Shown one piece after another: positions 35,566-43,251 of a stretch of DNA of 64,000 bases. The notes under the pieces are model-generated. The model saw only the letters and a list, made by a program, of their open reading frames with translations, ran no database searches and had not been told where the DNA came from. How positions within the stretch are numbered: the first letter of the stretch is position 1; every line of letters starts with the position of its first letter. The stretch is taken from the NCBI GenBank assembly GCA_003214465.1, contig QCLO01000003.1, positions 83,451 to 147,450 of the forward strand. The letters run 5' to 3'. The DNA comes from Acidimicrobiales bacterium AG-414-N20 (GTDB lineage: Bacteria > Actinomycetota > Acidimicrobiia > Acidimicrobiales > MedAcidi-G1). Position numbers and translations under genes: made by a program.

Positions 35566-36567
35566 ATGACTCGATTAGGAATATACCTTCAAGATGCACA
35601 TTCGATAAGCGAAGCAATCGAATATGCACAGTATGCCGAGTCGAATGGTTTTGAAGCTGTATGGCAGGCTGATTCACGTCTTGTTCGTGACGCTGTTGTA
35701 CCTATGGCCGCATTTGCAGCAGAGACCGAAAAGATAAAAATAGGTTCTGGTGTGGTTGATTGCTGGACCCGAAATCCTGCAAGACTAGCGTCCACTTTTT
35801 CAACTTTAGATGACTTAGCACCGGGTCGAATCATTCTTGGTATTGGAGCATGGTGGGACCCATTGGCTTCAAAGGTGGGAATAGAACGCAAAAAACCTCT
35901 AAAAGTGATGAGGGAAGTGGTTACAACAGTTCGGGCTTTGTTAGCCGATGAAACTGTTACTTACTCAGGTGATTTTGTGCAACTTGATGGTGTAGAGCTC
36001 GATTATGTATATCAGGAACGGCGACCAAAAGAGGTCCCTATATACATAGGAGCTACTGGAATGAAAATGATGGAGTTGACTGGTGAGATTGCCGACGGTG
36101 TCGTTCTTAACTATTTGGTTTCACCCGAATACAACAAAAGAGCGATGGAGCATTTAGAAATAGGGGCTTCAAAAGCCGGTAGAAGTATTGATGAAATCGA
36201 CCGTCCTCAGCTTCTAGTTTGTTCCCTAGCCGAGGATCGAAAAGAAGCTTTAGACGGAGCTCGACTTATGGTCACTCAATACTTAGGACAGCAACCTCAC
36301 ATCATGAAGGCTTCTGGAGTTCCTGAAGAACTTCTAGATGAGATAGGTCAAGTTTTGACATGGCCGGCAACACATGAACAAGTAGAGGCAGCATCAAAAT
36401 TGGTTCCTGATGAAGTTGTTCAGATGATTTGCGCTGCTGGCACTCCTGATGAGGTAAGAGAAAAAGTAGCCCAATATATGGAAGATGGCTGCACATGTCC
36501 GATTCTCTATCCATTAGGACCAGATGTCAGATTGATGATTGACACTTTTAGCGATTGGTCACCATGA
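35566..36567 (+). CDS. LLM-class F420/FMN-dependent oxidoreductase (type A)
   Basis: A luciferase-like TIM barrel with the signature [21 protein letters not shown] (first beta-alpha unit), [19 protein letters not shown] and [20 protein letters not shown]. Such proteins resemble Mer-type F420-dependent enzymes, although FMN use cannot be excluded. The start ATG 35566 has AAGGAG 9 nt upstream. It is 334 aa. The paralogue at 48759-49784 is alike in length and layout, and both sit beside deaminase-type amidohydrolase genes. Substrate unknown; a reductive or oxidative step on an N-heterocycle is inferred from neighbours. Confidence 0.88.
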   Translation: MTRLGIYLQDAHSISEAIEYAQYAESNGFEAVWQADSRLVRDAVVPMAAFAAETEKIKIGSGVVDCWTRNPARLASTFSTLDDLAPGRIILGIGAWWDPLASKVGIERKKPLKVMREVVTTVRALLADETVTYSGDFVQLDGVELDYVYQERRPKEVPIYIGATGMKMMELTGEIADGVVLNYLVSPEYNKRAMEHLEIGASKAGRSIDEIDRPQLLVCSLAEDRKEALDGARLMVTQYLGQQPHIMKASGVPEELLDEIGQVLTWPATHEQVEAASKLVPDEVVQMICAAGTPDEVREKVAQYMEDGCTCPILYPLGPDVRLMIDTFSDWSP

Positions 36568-37862
36568 ATAACCGTTTAGTCATAAGGGGATTGCGGTACC
36601 CCGGTGACATAGCTATAGAAAATGGTGTCATAACTGAAGTTGGCTTAGTTGAACCGCAAGACAATGATCAAGTGGTTACTTGCACTGGAGATATAGCTAC
36701 TCCAGGTTTGATAAATACTCATCACCACTTATATCAATGGATGACACGTGGACGAGCAGTTGGTTGCAACTTGTTTGATTGGTTGGTGCATCTATACCCT
36801 GTCTGGGGCAAACTGTCGGTCGATGATGTGCATGCTGCTGCGCTAGTCGGTTTAGGTGAATTAGCCTCAACAGGCTGCACAACAGCATTTGACCATCACT
36901 ACTTGGTGCCAAATGGTGACGACTCAGTGTTTGATGCAATAGTCGAGGCAGCTCAACAGGTCGGAATTAGATTACATTTATCACGAGGCTCTATGGATCT
37001 TGGAGAGAGCCAAGGGGGGCTGCCCCCAGATCATGTTGTAGAAGATCGAGAAGCAATCCTTTTATCTACAGAATCAATAATTTCAAGACATCATGATGGG
37101 GAAATGGTTCACGTTGTTGTGGCCCCGTGCAGCCCTTTTTCCGTGACCACGGAATTAATGATTGATTCTGCGGAGCTTGCTAGAAAACACGGTGTTCGTC
37201 TTCATACTCATCTTTGCGAAACTTTAGAGGAACAAGAGTACTGTCTTGAGAAATTTGGAAGGCGACCAGTCGAGATGTTGGACGAATGGGGTTGGGTTGA
37301 CAATGATGTTTGGCTGGCACATGGTATCCACATTGATAAAGAAGAAATGCAGAGACTGGGAGGAGCAGGTACAGGTATTGCACATTGTCCATCCTCGAAT
37401 GCGCGTTTGGCAGCAGGAATGTGCCCGGTGACAGATCTTTTGGAAGCAGGTTGTCCGGTCGGACTTGGAGTAGATGGGGTGGCTTCGAATGAGATCGGTG
37501 GTTTATTCCCAGAACTTAGACAAGCACTTTTTACTGCACGGCAAAGAGAAATGAGACCTGATGCTCTTATGCCAGAAGAAGTAGTCGAGATGGCAACAAT
37601 AGGTGGAGCGCGCTGTTTGGGCTTAGAGGATTTAGGAAGTTTCGCAAAAGGCCAAAAGGCAGATATTGCTATTTGGCCGGGTGCAGACCTAGGTGATATT
37701 CAAGATTCTATAACGGGTCTTGTAATGGGACCAGACAGAAGAGTGAAGCACCTTTTTGTTGGAGGAAACCAGATCATCGATCATTCAGAGTTGAAAAATG
37801 TTGATATGAGTTCGGCTTATTTAGAATTATCTACACATGCCAGGCGACTTTTTGATGATTGA
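36564..37862 (+). CDS. 8-oxoguanine deaminase-type amidohydrolase
   Basis: This 432-aa ATZ/TRZ-family protein carries metal ligands in [34 protein letters not shown] and [11 protein letters not shown]. The combination [21 protein letters not shown] and [12 protein letters not shown] is the pattern of characterised 8-oxoguanine deaminases, which convert 8-oxoguanine to uric acid. The ATG start at 36564 overlaps the LLM stop by 4 nt (ATGA). A second related amidohydrolase sits at 47395-48759. It fits a purine catabolism operon. Confidence 0.85.
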   Translation: MNNRLVIRGLRYPGDIAIENGVITEVGLVEPQDNDQVVTCTGDIATPGLINTHHHLYQWMTRGRAVGCNLFDWLVHLYPVWGKLSVDDVHAAALVGLGELASTGCTTAFDHHYLVPNGDDSVFDAIVEAAQQVGIRLHLSRGSMDLGESQGGLPPDHVVEDREAILLSTESIISRHHDGEMVHVVVAPCSPFSVTTELMIDSAELARKHGVRLHTHLCETLEEQEYCLEKFGRRPVEMLDEWGWVDNDVWLAHGIHIDKEEMQRLGGAGTGIAHCPSSNARLAAGMCPVTDLLEAGCPVGLGVDGVASNEIGGLFPELRQALFTARQREMRPDALMPEEVVEMATIGGARCLGLEDLGSFAKGQKADIAIWPGADLGDIQDSITGLVMGPDRRVKHLFVGGNQIIDHSELKNVDMSSAYLELSTHARRLFDD

Positions 37863-37930
37863 TCACAAATTAAAAGCAGCTTCGAGTCCTTTTTAGTTAC
37901 TTTTCTAGTCTCATGTGACGGAACTGCCAA

Positions 37931-38632
37931 CTAGTTAAAAGGGCTTGCAACTCCAAATTTTGCCTTTTCTCCAGTTAAAGCGCCCCAACGGCGTGTACCG
38001 AACTCAAAATGCCACCACTCCTCTTCAAAAACAACAAAGTTATGTGTGTGCATCGTCCAATACAAAAAACGACGAAAATCCCTATTAAAACCTGAGATTT
38101 CTTCTAAAAAATCGGCTCTAGCTGCAGGAGAAATATCATCAAATCCTGATCCGGGTGCCAAAGGAACATTATCAACGGTGAAAGTAAGGTCAACTGCTCC
38201 GCCAGTCAAATGAGGAGGTGGAGCAACAGGATCGCTGCTTGGTTCGGCGAACAATTCTTCCGGAATCAGTGGATCTTCGCATGCGGTTTTAAAAAGTTCA
38301 TTTTGTAGAGCCAGCGGTCTCCATGCATCAAAAATGGCCAATCCCCACCTGTCCGGTAGTTCTTCAGCTATGTCATATAGTTTTTCTGCAACAGATTCAC
38401 GGATCCAGCAGCCATCTATAGCATTTTCCCAGCCTGCTTCCCAGTAGCAATTCAGCAGTTTGACATCGGGGTGCTTTAATTCAACAAGAGGTTCGTTATC
38501 AAATATTTCCAAATCAGATGCTTTAGGTTCCTGCAATTCAGGGATAGCTTCTGATTCAGGAATGTTTATGTTGACATTTTCAAAAAATTTTTGCACGTCA
38601 GTGGTAAGAACAGGTTCTCCAATTTTTTGCAT
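37931..38632 (-). CDS. VanX/DdpX-like D-Ala-D-Ala dipeptidase (M15D peptidase)
   Basis: The zinc site of VanX-type peptidases is visible as PHLTGGAVDLTF (His and Asp ligands) and FEEEWWHFEFG (catalytic Glu and His ligand). The Arg in FDAWRPLALQNELF is the usual substrate-binding residue. The family cleaves D-alanyl-D-alanine. Here the gene lies one nucleotide after an F420-type LLM gene inside the purine island, so a general D-dipeptide role is likely and vancomycin resistance is not implied. Start ATG 38632 has GAAGG upstream. The 233-aa length is normal. Confidence 0.85.
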   Translation of the reverse strand: MQKIGEPVLTTDVQKFFENVNINIPESEAIPELQEPKASDLEIFDNEPLVELKHPDVKLLNCYWEAGWENAIDGCWIRESVAEKLYDIAEELPDRWGLAIFDAWRPLALQNELFKTACEDPLIPEELFAEPSSDPVAPPPHLTGGAVDLTFTVDNVPLAPGSGFDDISPAARADFLEEISGFNRDFRRFLYWTMHTHNFVVFEEEWWHFEFGTRRWGALTGEKAKFGVASPFN

Positions 38633-38633
38633 A

Positions 38634-39599
38634 TTAACCTTCAATAACCTGAGCTGTTATTTCAAGTAAAGAGACTCCGTTATCAGGTTCAAACACCGGA
38701 ATCATGAATTCATTAAAACCATGAATTTCAACAAGACGAGCAAGCTCTTCAGCACATTCGCTTACACTTCCAGAGATCACGAAAGGTAGAACCCAATCAT
38801 CAGACACGTATTCGGCCGCTGCTTCAAGGCCATCAGCAAGAGAACTGCGGATATTTGAAACATCTTTTTCAGTGACACCCAACTCATCGAGCACTGTCTT
38901 AGGCGAGTCCACCAGACGGTATGTCATATGAGGTCTAACAATTTCAAGAGACTCATCGTCAGTGACGATCATTGTTGAATAACAAATTTTCGGATTGTTG
39001 CTCCCACGTTCAGCGCCCATCCTTATCTTCTCTACATATTCACCGAGTGAAGGTTTGAAAATAAAATCCAGCATCACTCCATCAGCAGTAGAACCACCAA
39101 GGTCAAGCATTTTAGGGCCACGACCAGCCAACCAAATTTCAATATCAGATCTTCCATAATTTAATTCCGCAGAATTGAAAGAAAATACTGGTGCCTCCAA
39201 ATCAACTTTTTCACCAGCGAACAACTGTCGACAGGCAGAAATAGTTTGACGAACAGTTTCGATAGGTTTGTAACGCTCGATTCCAAGAGGATCCAAAGTT
39301 AAACTTCCACCGGCTCCTATTCCTAAAAAAGCACGACCGTTAGACATTTCATCGAGCGAAGCTATAGCAGCAGCAGTCTGACCCGGATGACGGGTGTAAG
39401 AATTCGTAATACCGGGACCAACCACTAATTTTTCAGTAGCCCGCAGAATCGCAGTCATAGTGACATAAACATCTCGAGTTGCTAAACCTTCGTCATACAC
39501 CCAGCAGCGCTCAAAACCCAACTTTTCAGACCTGATAGCTAAATCACGTATCGAGTCAACTGAAGTTTCTGGAATGAGATTGACACTTCCTGGAATCAT
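38634..39599 (-). CDS. LLM-class F420-dependent oxidoreductase (type B, Mer-like)
   Basis: A luciferase-like monooxygenase-fold protein. Key blocks are SEKLGFERCWVYDEGLATRDVYV, GPGITNSYTRHPGQTAAAIASLDEMSNGR and FLGIGAGGSLTLDPLGIE, which together recall F420-dependent Mer-like reductases. It is the close paralogue of 54816-55778, with which it shares WVYDEGL-T-RDV and GPGITN-Y-RHPG. It is followed by the dipeptidase gene and preceded by yqeC with a 9-nt gap. A catabolic role is inferred from context. Confidence 0.87.
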   Translation of the reverse strand: MIPGSVNLIPETSVDSIRDLAIRSEKLGFERCWVYDEGLATRDVYVTMTAILRATEKLVVGPGITNSYTRHPGQTAAAIASLDEMSNGRAFLGIGAGGSLTLDPLGIERYKPIETVRQTISACRQLFAGEKVDLEAPVFSFNSAELNYGRSDIEIWLAGRGPKMLDLGGSTADGVMLDFIFKPSLGEYVEKIRMGAERGSNNPKICYSTMIVTDDESLEIVRPHMTYRLVDSPKTVLDELGVTEKDVSNIRSSLADGLEAAAEYVSDDWVLPFVISGSVSECAEELARLVEIHGFNEFMIPVFEPDNGVSLLEITAQVIEG

Positions 39600-39608
39600 C
39601 TAAGAAAC

Positions 39609-40346
39609 CTATCCTTTGTTATGACTTAGAACTAGAGAAATTTCAACTTTTGGGTCAAAACTCTGAAGCTCTTCAACTAAACGGTTAACAATATTTTGGT
39701 TTTTAGTAGAAACCTTCGTAATTGCTATAACGAAACGCATTCCATTTTCTAACCCTTTTCTAGATCCGTTCGAATCAAGTAAAAGAACGGCAGCCCTTTG
39801 CGGGGTGAGTCTTTCATAAGGAGAACAATTAACTACTGCAGCGACCCTCAGAGGTCTATGGCATTGGTCTTCAATAACTCTATCAATCGCATCAGCGCCG
39901 ATCACTGCAATAACAGTTGTTACACCTAGGGGTAAAACAGGTTCGTAAGGCGCAGGAGCCTTAGCAGGGTGCCGCCTTGCCCCATCTGCTTCAACAATGA
40001 CTCTGGTTGCTTCGGGTAGCCAGCTTTCTGGCAGTGAAGGGTCAACACCGAAAGCTTTTTCACCCTCGACGCGATCCCATATTAGAACAGGAGAAGTTCC
40101 GTCCAAGGCTCCGACAAGTTCCTTTTCGGAAGGACTAACAAGTAAAGTTGCTTCTCCTGTTTGGTCACTCCCCATTTTAGTTGTTGTAGTTAAAATCGTG
40201 CCTTTACCGTGAAGTTCTCCAAGCGCCTTAAGAAGAGTTGATTTACCCCCACCTCCGACCAGAGCAACTATCTCACCTTCTTTTATCCCTAGATTTTCGA
40301 CAGCCTTGTGAACCTCTAAAGGTTCGATTCGTTTTTTTCTAACCAT
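39609..40346 (-). CDS. yqeC: YqeC-type selenium-dependent molybdenum hydroxylase accessory protein
   Basis: The N-terminal P-loop is EGEIVALVGGGGKSTLLKAL (residues 24-42), followed by LTTTTKM and the diagnostic VIVEADGARRHPAKAPAPYEPVLP. These match the YqeC family, whose occurrence with SelD and YqeB marks genomes with selenium-dependent molybdenum hydroxylases. It is probably a nucleotide-dependent factor for inserting selenium or a modified cofactor. It overlaps yqeB by about 31 nt, so both are coupled. Confidence 0.9.
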   Translation of the reverse strand: MVRKKRIEPLEVHKAVENLGIKEGEIVALVGGGGKSTLLKALGELHGKGTILTTTTKMGSDQTGEATLLVSPSEKELVGALDGTSPVLIWDRVEGEKAFGVDPSLPESWLPEATRVIVEADGARRHPAKAPAPYEPVLPLGVTTVIAVIGADAIDRVIEDQCHRPLRVAAVVNCSPYERLTPQRAAVLLLDSNGSRKGLENGMRFVIAITKVSTKNQNIVNRLVEELQSFDPKVEISLVLSHNKG

Positions 40347-41119
40347 TTAGTTACAGCTTCCGTTACGCCGTTTCCAACTGCTAGAGCCTTGTCAGAAACT
40401 TTGCTTACATCAACATTCGCACCTCTCGGGTCGATATCTCCGATCTTCATGCCAGCTTCTAGCAGCATGCCCTCATTAATCATTCCACGAATCAGTCCGC
40501 TAGTTCCGGCAACTATACAGCTATCTCCTACGGAGCCGATTACTTCACCTTTTTTGACTAAATCGCCTATGTCCTTCATCCAGTGAATTTCCCCATTAGA
40601 AGGAGAACGCAATAATCGCTCACTTGTAAGCCCTCCAACTTCACCAGGAATTCCTGTATCTTTATGTGCATAACCATCCCAAATGACTTTCCCCAGATTC
40701 GGTCCGCGCATGGTCTCGATAACAGCATGGCAGTCCTTACCTGCAAAGAAACCAGGTCCAAGAGCAACAACTAGTTCGGCATCATCGATTTTCGTATCCA
40801 TAGGGTTTTTCATCATTCTGGCATCGACAATTACAGAAATGGGAAAAGTTGGAAGAGTATCGCTAATTAGAACTGGGACAACGTTAGTAAACGTAAAGTC
40901 ATCAACATTTGAAAGGTCATCAACTCTTTCGCCTATTATTTCTTCTATTTCTATTTTTTTGTCGAGAATCGCTGACGAAAGTGAAACTTTTCTTCTTACC
41001 GCCAAAGGATTTTCTAAATCAAATACGACTACAGGCATTCCTTTTCTTTTCAACTGAAGAGCGACACCGGTTCCCAGATCGCCGCCTCCACGAATTAAAC
41101 AGAGATAATCAGAAATCAC
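40316..41119 (-). CDS. yqeB: YqeB/EF2563-type selenium-dependent molybdenum cofactor protein
   Basis: The Rossmann-like start LIRGGGDLGTGVALQLKRKGMPVVVFDLENPLAVRRKVSLSSAI matches the YqeB/EF2563 family. The central DARMMKN-P and VALGPGFFAGKDCHAVIETMRGPNLG plus the C-terminal biotinyl/lipoyl-like domain (SPSNGEIHWMKDIGDLVKKGEVIG) complete it. YqeB is one of the two proteins that track with orphan SelD and Se-dependent molybdenum hydroxylases. The start is GTG at 41119, 2 nt after the XdhC stop. It is 267 aa, the expected size. Confidence 0.92.
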   Translation of the reverse strand: MISDYLCLIRGGGDLGTGVALQLKRKGMPVVVFDLENPLAVRRKVSLSSAILDKKIEIEEIIGERVDDLSNVDDFTFTNVVPVLISDTLPTFPISVIVDARMMKNPMDTKIDDAELVVALGPGFFAGKDCHAVIETMRGPNLGKVIWDGYAHKDTGIPGEVGGLTSERLLRSPSNGEIHWMKDIGDLVKKGEVIGSVGDSCIVAGTSGLIRGMINEGMLLEAGMKIGDIDPRGANVDVSKVSDKALAVGNGVTEAVTKWLEKNESNL

Positions 41120-41121
41120 AG

Positions 41122-41925
41122 TTAATTATTACTAGTATTATCTTTTTCGATGATTTGAGACACGATAGAAATAGCTATTTCTTGCGGGGTCTCGGCATTC
41201 AAATCTAGACCTATAGGAGAAGTGACTCTAGATAGATCTTGTTCGGAAATGCCAGCTGAGGATAGTGAAGAACGAGTGGTTTCCCATCGTCTAGAGCTTC
41301 CCATCACTCCGATTGATTTTGCATCAGTAGAAAGTAAATGAGGAAGATTCTGGATATCCAATTCAGCATTACGTGTAACTGCTACTACATGATCTTGATT
41401 GGTTAAATTGACCTGTTTTAAGGCATCTTCAATTGAGCCGGCGATAACAAGATCCGCCCCCGTTACATCATCGGCAAGTTCCTCTCGGTCGTCAGTCGCG
41501 ACGACGTAATAGCCCAACCAGCTAGCAAGTTCCGCCACGGCTCTTCCAACATGACCGCATCCGATAATAAGAATTTTAGAATTGGGCATATAGGCCTCCA
41601 AGTGAATAGTAACCGTTCCACCACAAACACCTGGATCTCCAGCTACTGGATCAACTAGCTCATAGTTCAGCAGAAGTGAAGTGCCGTCGTCCATGCAGGC
41701 GCAGGCTTCTTTTATCACCCGCGCTTCCATTTCTCCACCACCTATAGTTCCAATTTGATTAGAGTCGGAAAGTATCAACATTTTTGCTCCGGAATGACGT
41801 GGTACAGATCGAGAAGTTTCCACAACGGTTGCCAGTACAACAGTATTTCCTTCATCAACGAGTTCATTGAGTTTGTTCAGTATCTGAGTTTCATCGATAC
41901 CCTTACTGAGATTCTTTTTACTCAT
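41122..41925 (-). CDS. xdhC: XdhC/CoxI-family molybdenum hydroxylase maturation factor
   Basis: The protein has the XdhC N-terminal domain (NTVVLATVVETSRSVPRHSGAKMLI, then GTIGGGEMEARVIKEA, and DPGVCGGTV) and the Rossmann C-terminal domain (ILIIGCGHVGRAVAELASWLGY). XdhC binds and sulfurates the molybdenum cofactor before insertion, and with YqeB/YqeC it probably serves the three hydroxylases here. Start ATG 41925 overlaps the amidohydrolase stop by 8 nt and has a GGGGTG upstream. The open frame to 42003 lies inside the neighbouring gene. Confidence 0.92.
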   Translation of the reverse strand: MSKKNLSKGIDETQILNKLNELVDEGNTVVLATVVETSRSVPRHSGAKMLILSDSNQIGTIGGGEMEARVIKEACACMDDGTSLLLNYELVDPVAGDPGVCGGTVTIHLEAYMPNSKILIIGCGHVGRAVAELASWLGYYVVATDDREELADDVTGADLVIAGSIEDALKQVNLTNQDHVVAVTRNAELDIQNLPHLLSTDAKSIGVMGSSRRWETTRSSLSSAGISEQDLSRVTSPIGLDLNAETPQEIAISIVSQIIEKDNTSNN

Positions 41926-43249
41926 TTTCACCCCAGAGGCGTTTAGCTTGCCGATGAATTGACTCTCTTTGCTTTTCAAGATCGACCCCAAGAATCTCAC
42001 CATTTTTTAACTTCCATACTCCATCAATCATCACAGAGTCGACATGATTGCCAGATCGATGAAGTATTACTTGTTCGATCAGGTTTTCTTCACTTAAGGG
42101 AGTTGGAAAGTTCGCGTCAATTAATTGGAGGTCAGCTACAAAACCTGGTTCCAAAGCACCGACATTATCAAGTCCCAGTGCTTTGGCTCCCTGGAGAGTT
42201 GCCATTTCAAAAACTTGGTCTGCCAGCATTGTTCCAGGGTCTTGAAGACGCGCTTTGTGGATAAGAAAAGCACCACGCATTACCTCAAACATATCATTTA
42301 TGTATCCGTCGCTTCCCAGAGAGATACACACATCTTTTTCAAGCAGTTCGGGAATAGGAGCTATTCCACCTCCGACTTCACAATTAGACAAAGGCATATG
42401 GACACAACGCGTTCCGGAAGATGAAATTAATTCAATTTCCCTTTCGGATAGATGGACACACTGTGAAGCCAGAAATCGGGGGCCGTTTATTCCAAGTTTT
42501 TCGTAATGCTCGAAAGTCCGGTGTCCAAAAGTTTTTTCACACCAGTCTCCCTCATAGGCACCTTCATTGCAGTGAGCATGAAACATAACGTTGTTTGCCT
42601 CTGCCAGTTCAAACGCCTGTTTAAGAAAGTCATCAGAGCAAGTGAATGTTGTATGAACACTCATAAATCCCGACACAAGACCACCCTCAACGTTTTTTTC
42701 AATCAAGCGAATATTTTCTTCGATTCCTTTTTGGGCGACTTGTGGACCTGACCTTTCATTGGCTTCGAAACTAAGCAAAGCCCTAAGGCCACGTTTTTCT
42801 ATTATTTTCTTTTCGAGTAAGAGCGAGTCTGGAAGTGATAGAGGAGCCTCTAATACGTCGCAAAATGTCGTTGTTCCACTTAAAAGCATTTCACTGCACA
42901 GCCATTCAGTTGCAGAGGAAATCATTTCATGATCAATTTTGTCTTCGATCAAAGGCCACCAAAATTTTTCCAGAAAAGACCAGAAATCTGCAGGAGCAGA
43001 TTCCATAGGTATGCCATGTGCCAAAACCCCATACATATGCATGTGTCCATTAACGAAACCAGGCATAAGCACTTTGTCTTTAGCTAAAAAGATTTCATCT
43101 TTGGAAAACTTGATTTCCAATTCTTCATTTGGGGCAACGGACTGAATTTTTCCGTCGTATACGCGTACACCCCAATTTTGTTTGGGTTCTTTTGAAGGTT
43201 CAGAAATCAACCAAGTAGGTTGAATTATGAGGCCGCCCTTTGAGGGCAT
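41918..43249 (-). CDS. ATZ/TRZ-family amidohydrolase (deaminase/hydrolase of N-heterocycles)
   Basis: This is a 443-aa metal-dependent amidohydrolase. Metal ligands are in VNGHMHMYGVLAHG, FHAHCNEGAYEG, ASQCVHLSEREIE and SLGSDGYIND. It is close to SsnA and cytosine/guanine deaminase-like proteins, but I cannot name its substrate. It sits 2 nt downstream of the xdhD-type gene and overlaps the xdhC-type gene by 8 nt, so the operon order is FAD subunit, XdhD, this enzyme, XdhC, YqeB, YqeC. This suggests it acts on the hydroxylase product. Confidence 0.88.
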   Translation of the reverse strand: MPSKGGLIIQPTWLISEPSKEPKQNWGVRVYDGKIQSVAPNEELEIKFSKDEIFLAKDKVLMPGFVNGHMHMYGVLAHGIPMESAPADFWSFLEKFWWPLIEDKIDHEMISSATEWLCSEMLLSGTTTFCDVLEAPLSLPDSLLLEKKIIEKRGLRALLSFEANERSGPQVAQKGIEENIRLIEKNVEGGLVSGFMSVHTTFTCSDDFLKQAFELAEANNVMFHAHCNEGAYEGDWCEKTFGHRTFEHYEKLGINGPRFLASQCVHLSEREIELISSSGTRCVHMPLSNCEVGGGIAPIPELLEKDVCISLGSDGYINDMFEVMRGAFLIHKARLQDPGTMLADQVFEMATLQGAKALGLDNVGALEPGFVADLQLIDANFPTPLSEENLIEQVILHRSGNHVDSVMIDGVWKLKNGEILGVDLEKQRESIHRQAKRLWGENE

Positions 43250-43251
43250 CT

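Noticed and set aside
36555..36563. Longer N-terminus for the 8-oxoguanine deaminase-like gene via TTG
   Set aside because: The ATG at 36564 overlaps the upstream stop as ATGA, matching the coupling pattern of the surrounding genes.
37863..37930. Possible terminator between the 8-oxoguanine deaminase-like and VanX-like genes
   Set aside because: Only imperfect AT-rich inverted repeats (around AACTAGTT); no GC stem with a U tract.
40683..41057. Open frame of 124 codons opposite yqeB
   Set aside because: Antisense shadow of a strongly conserved gene; no domain seen.
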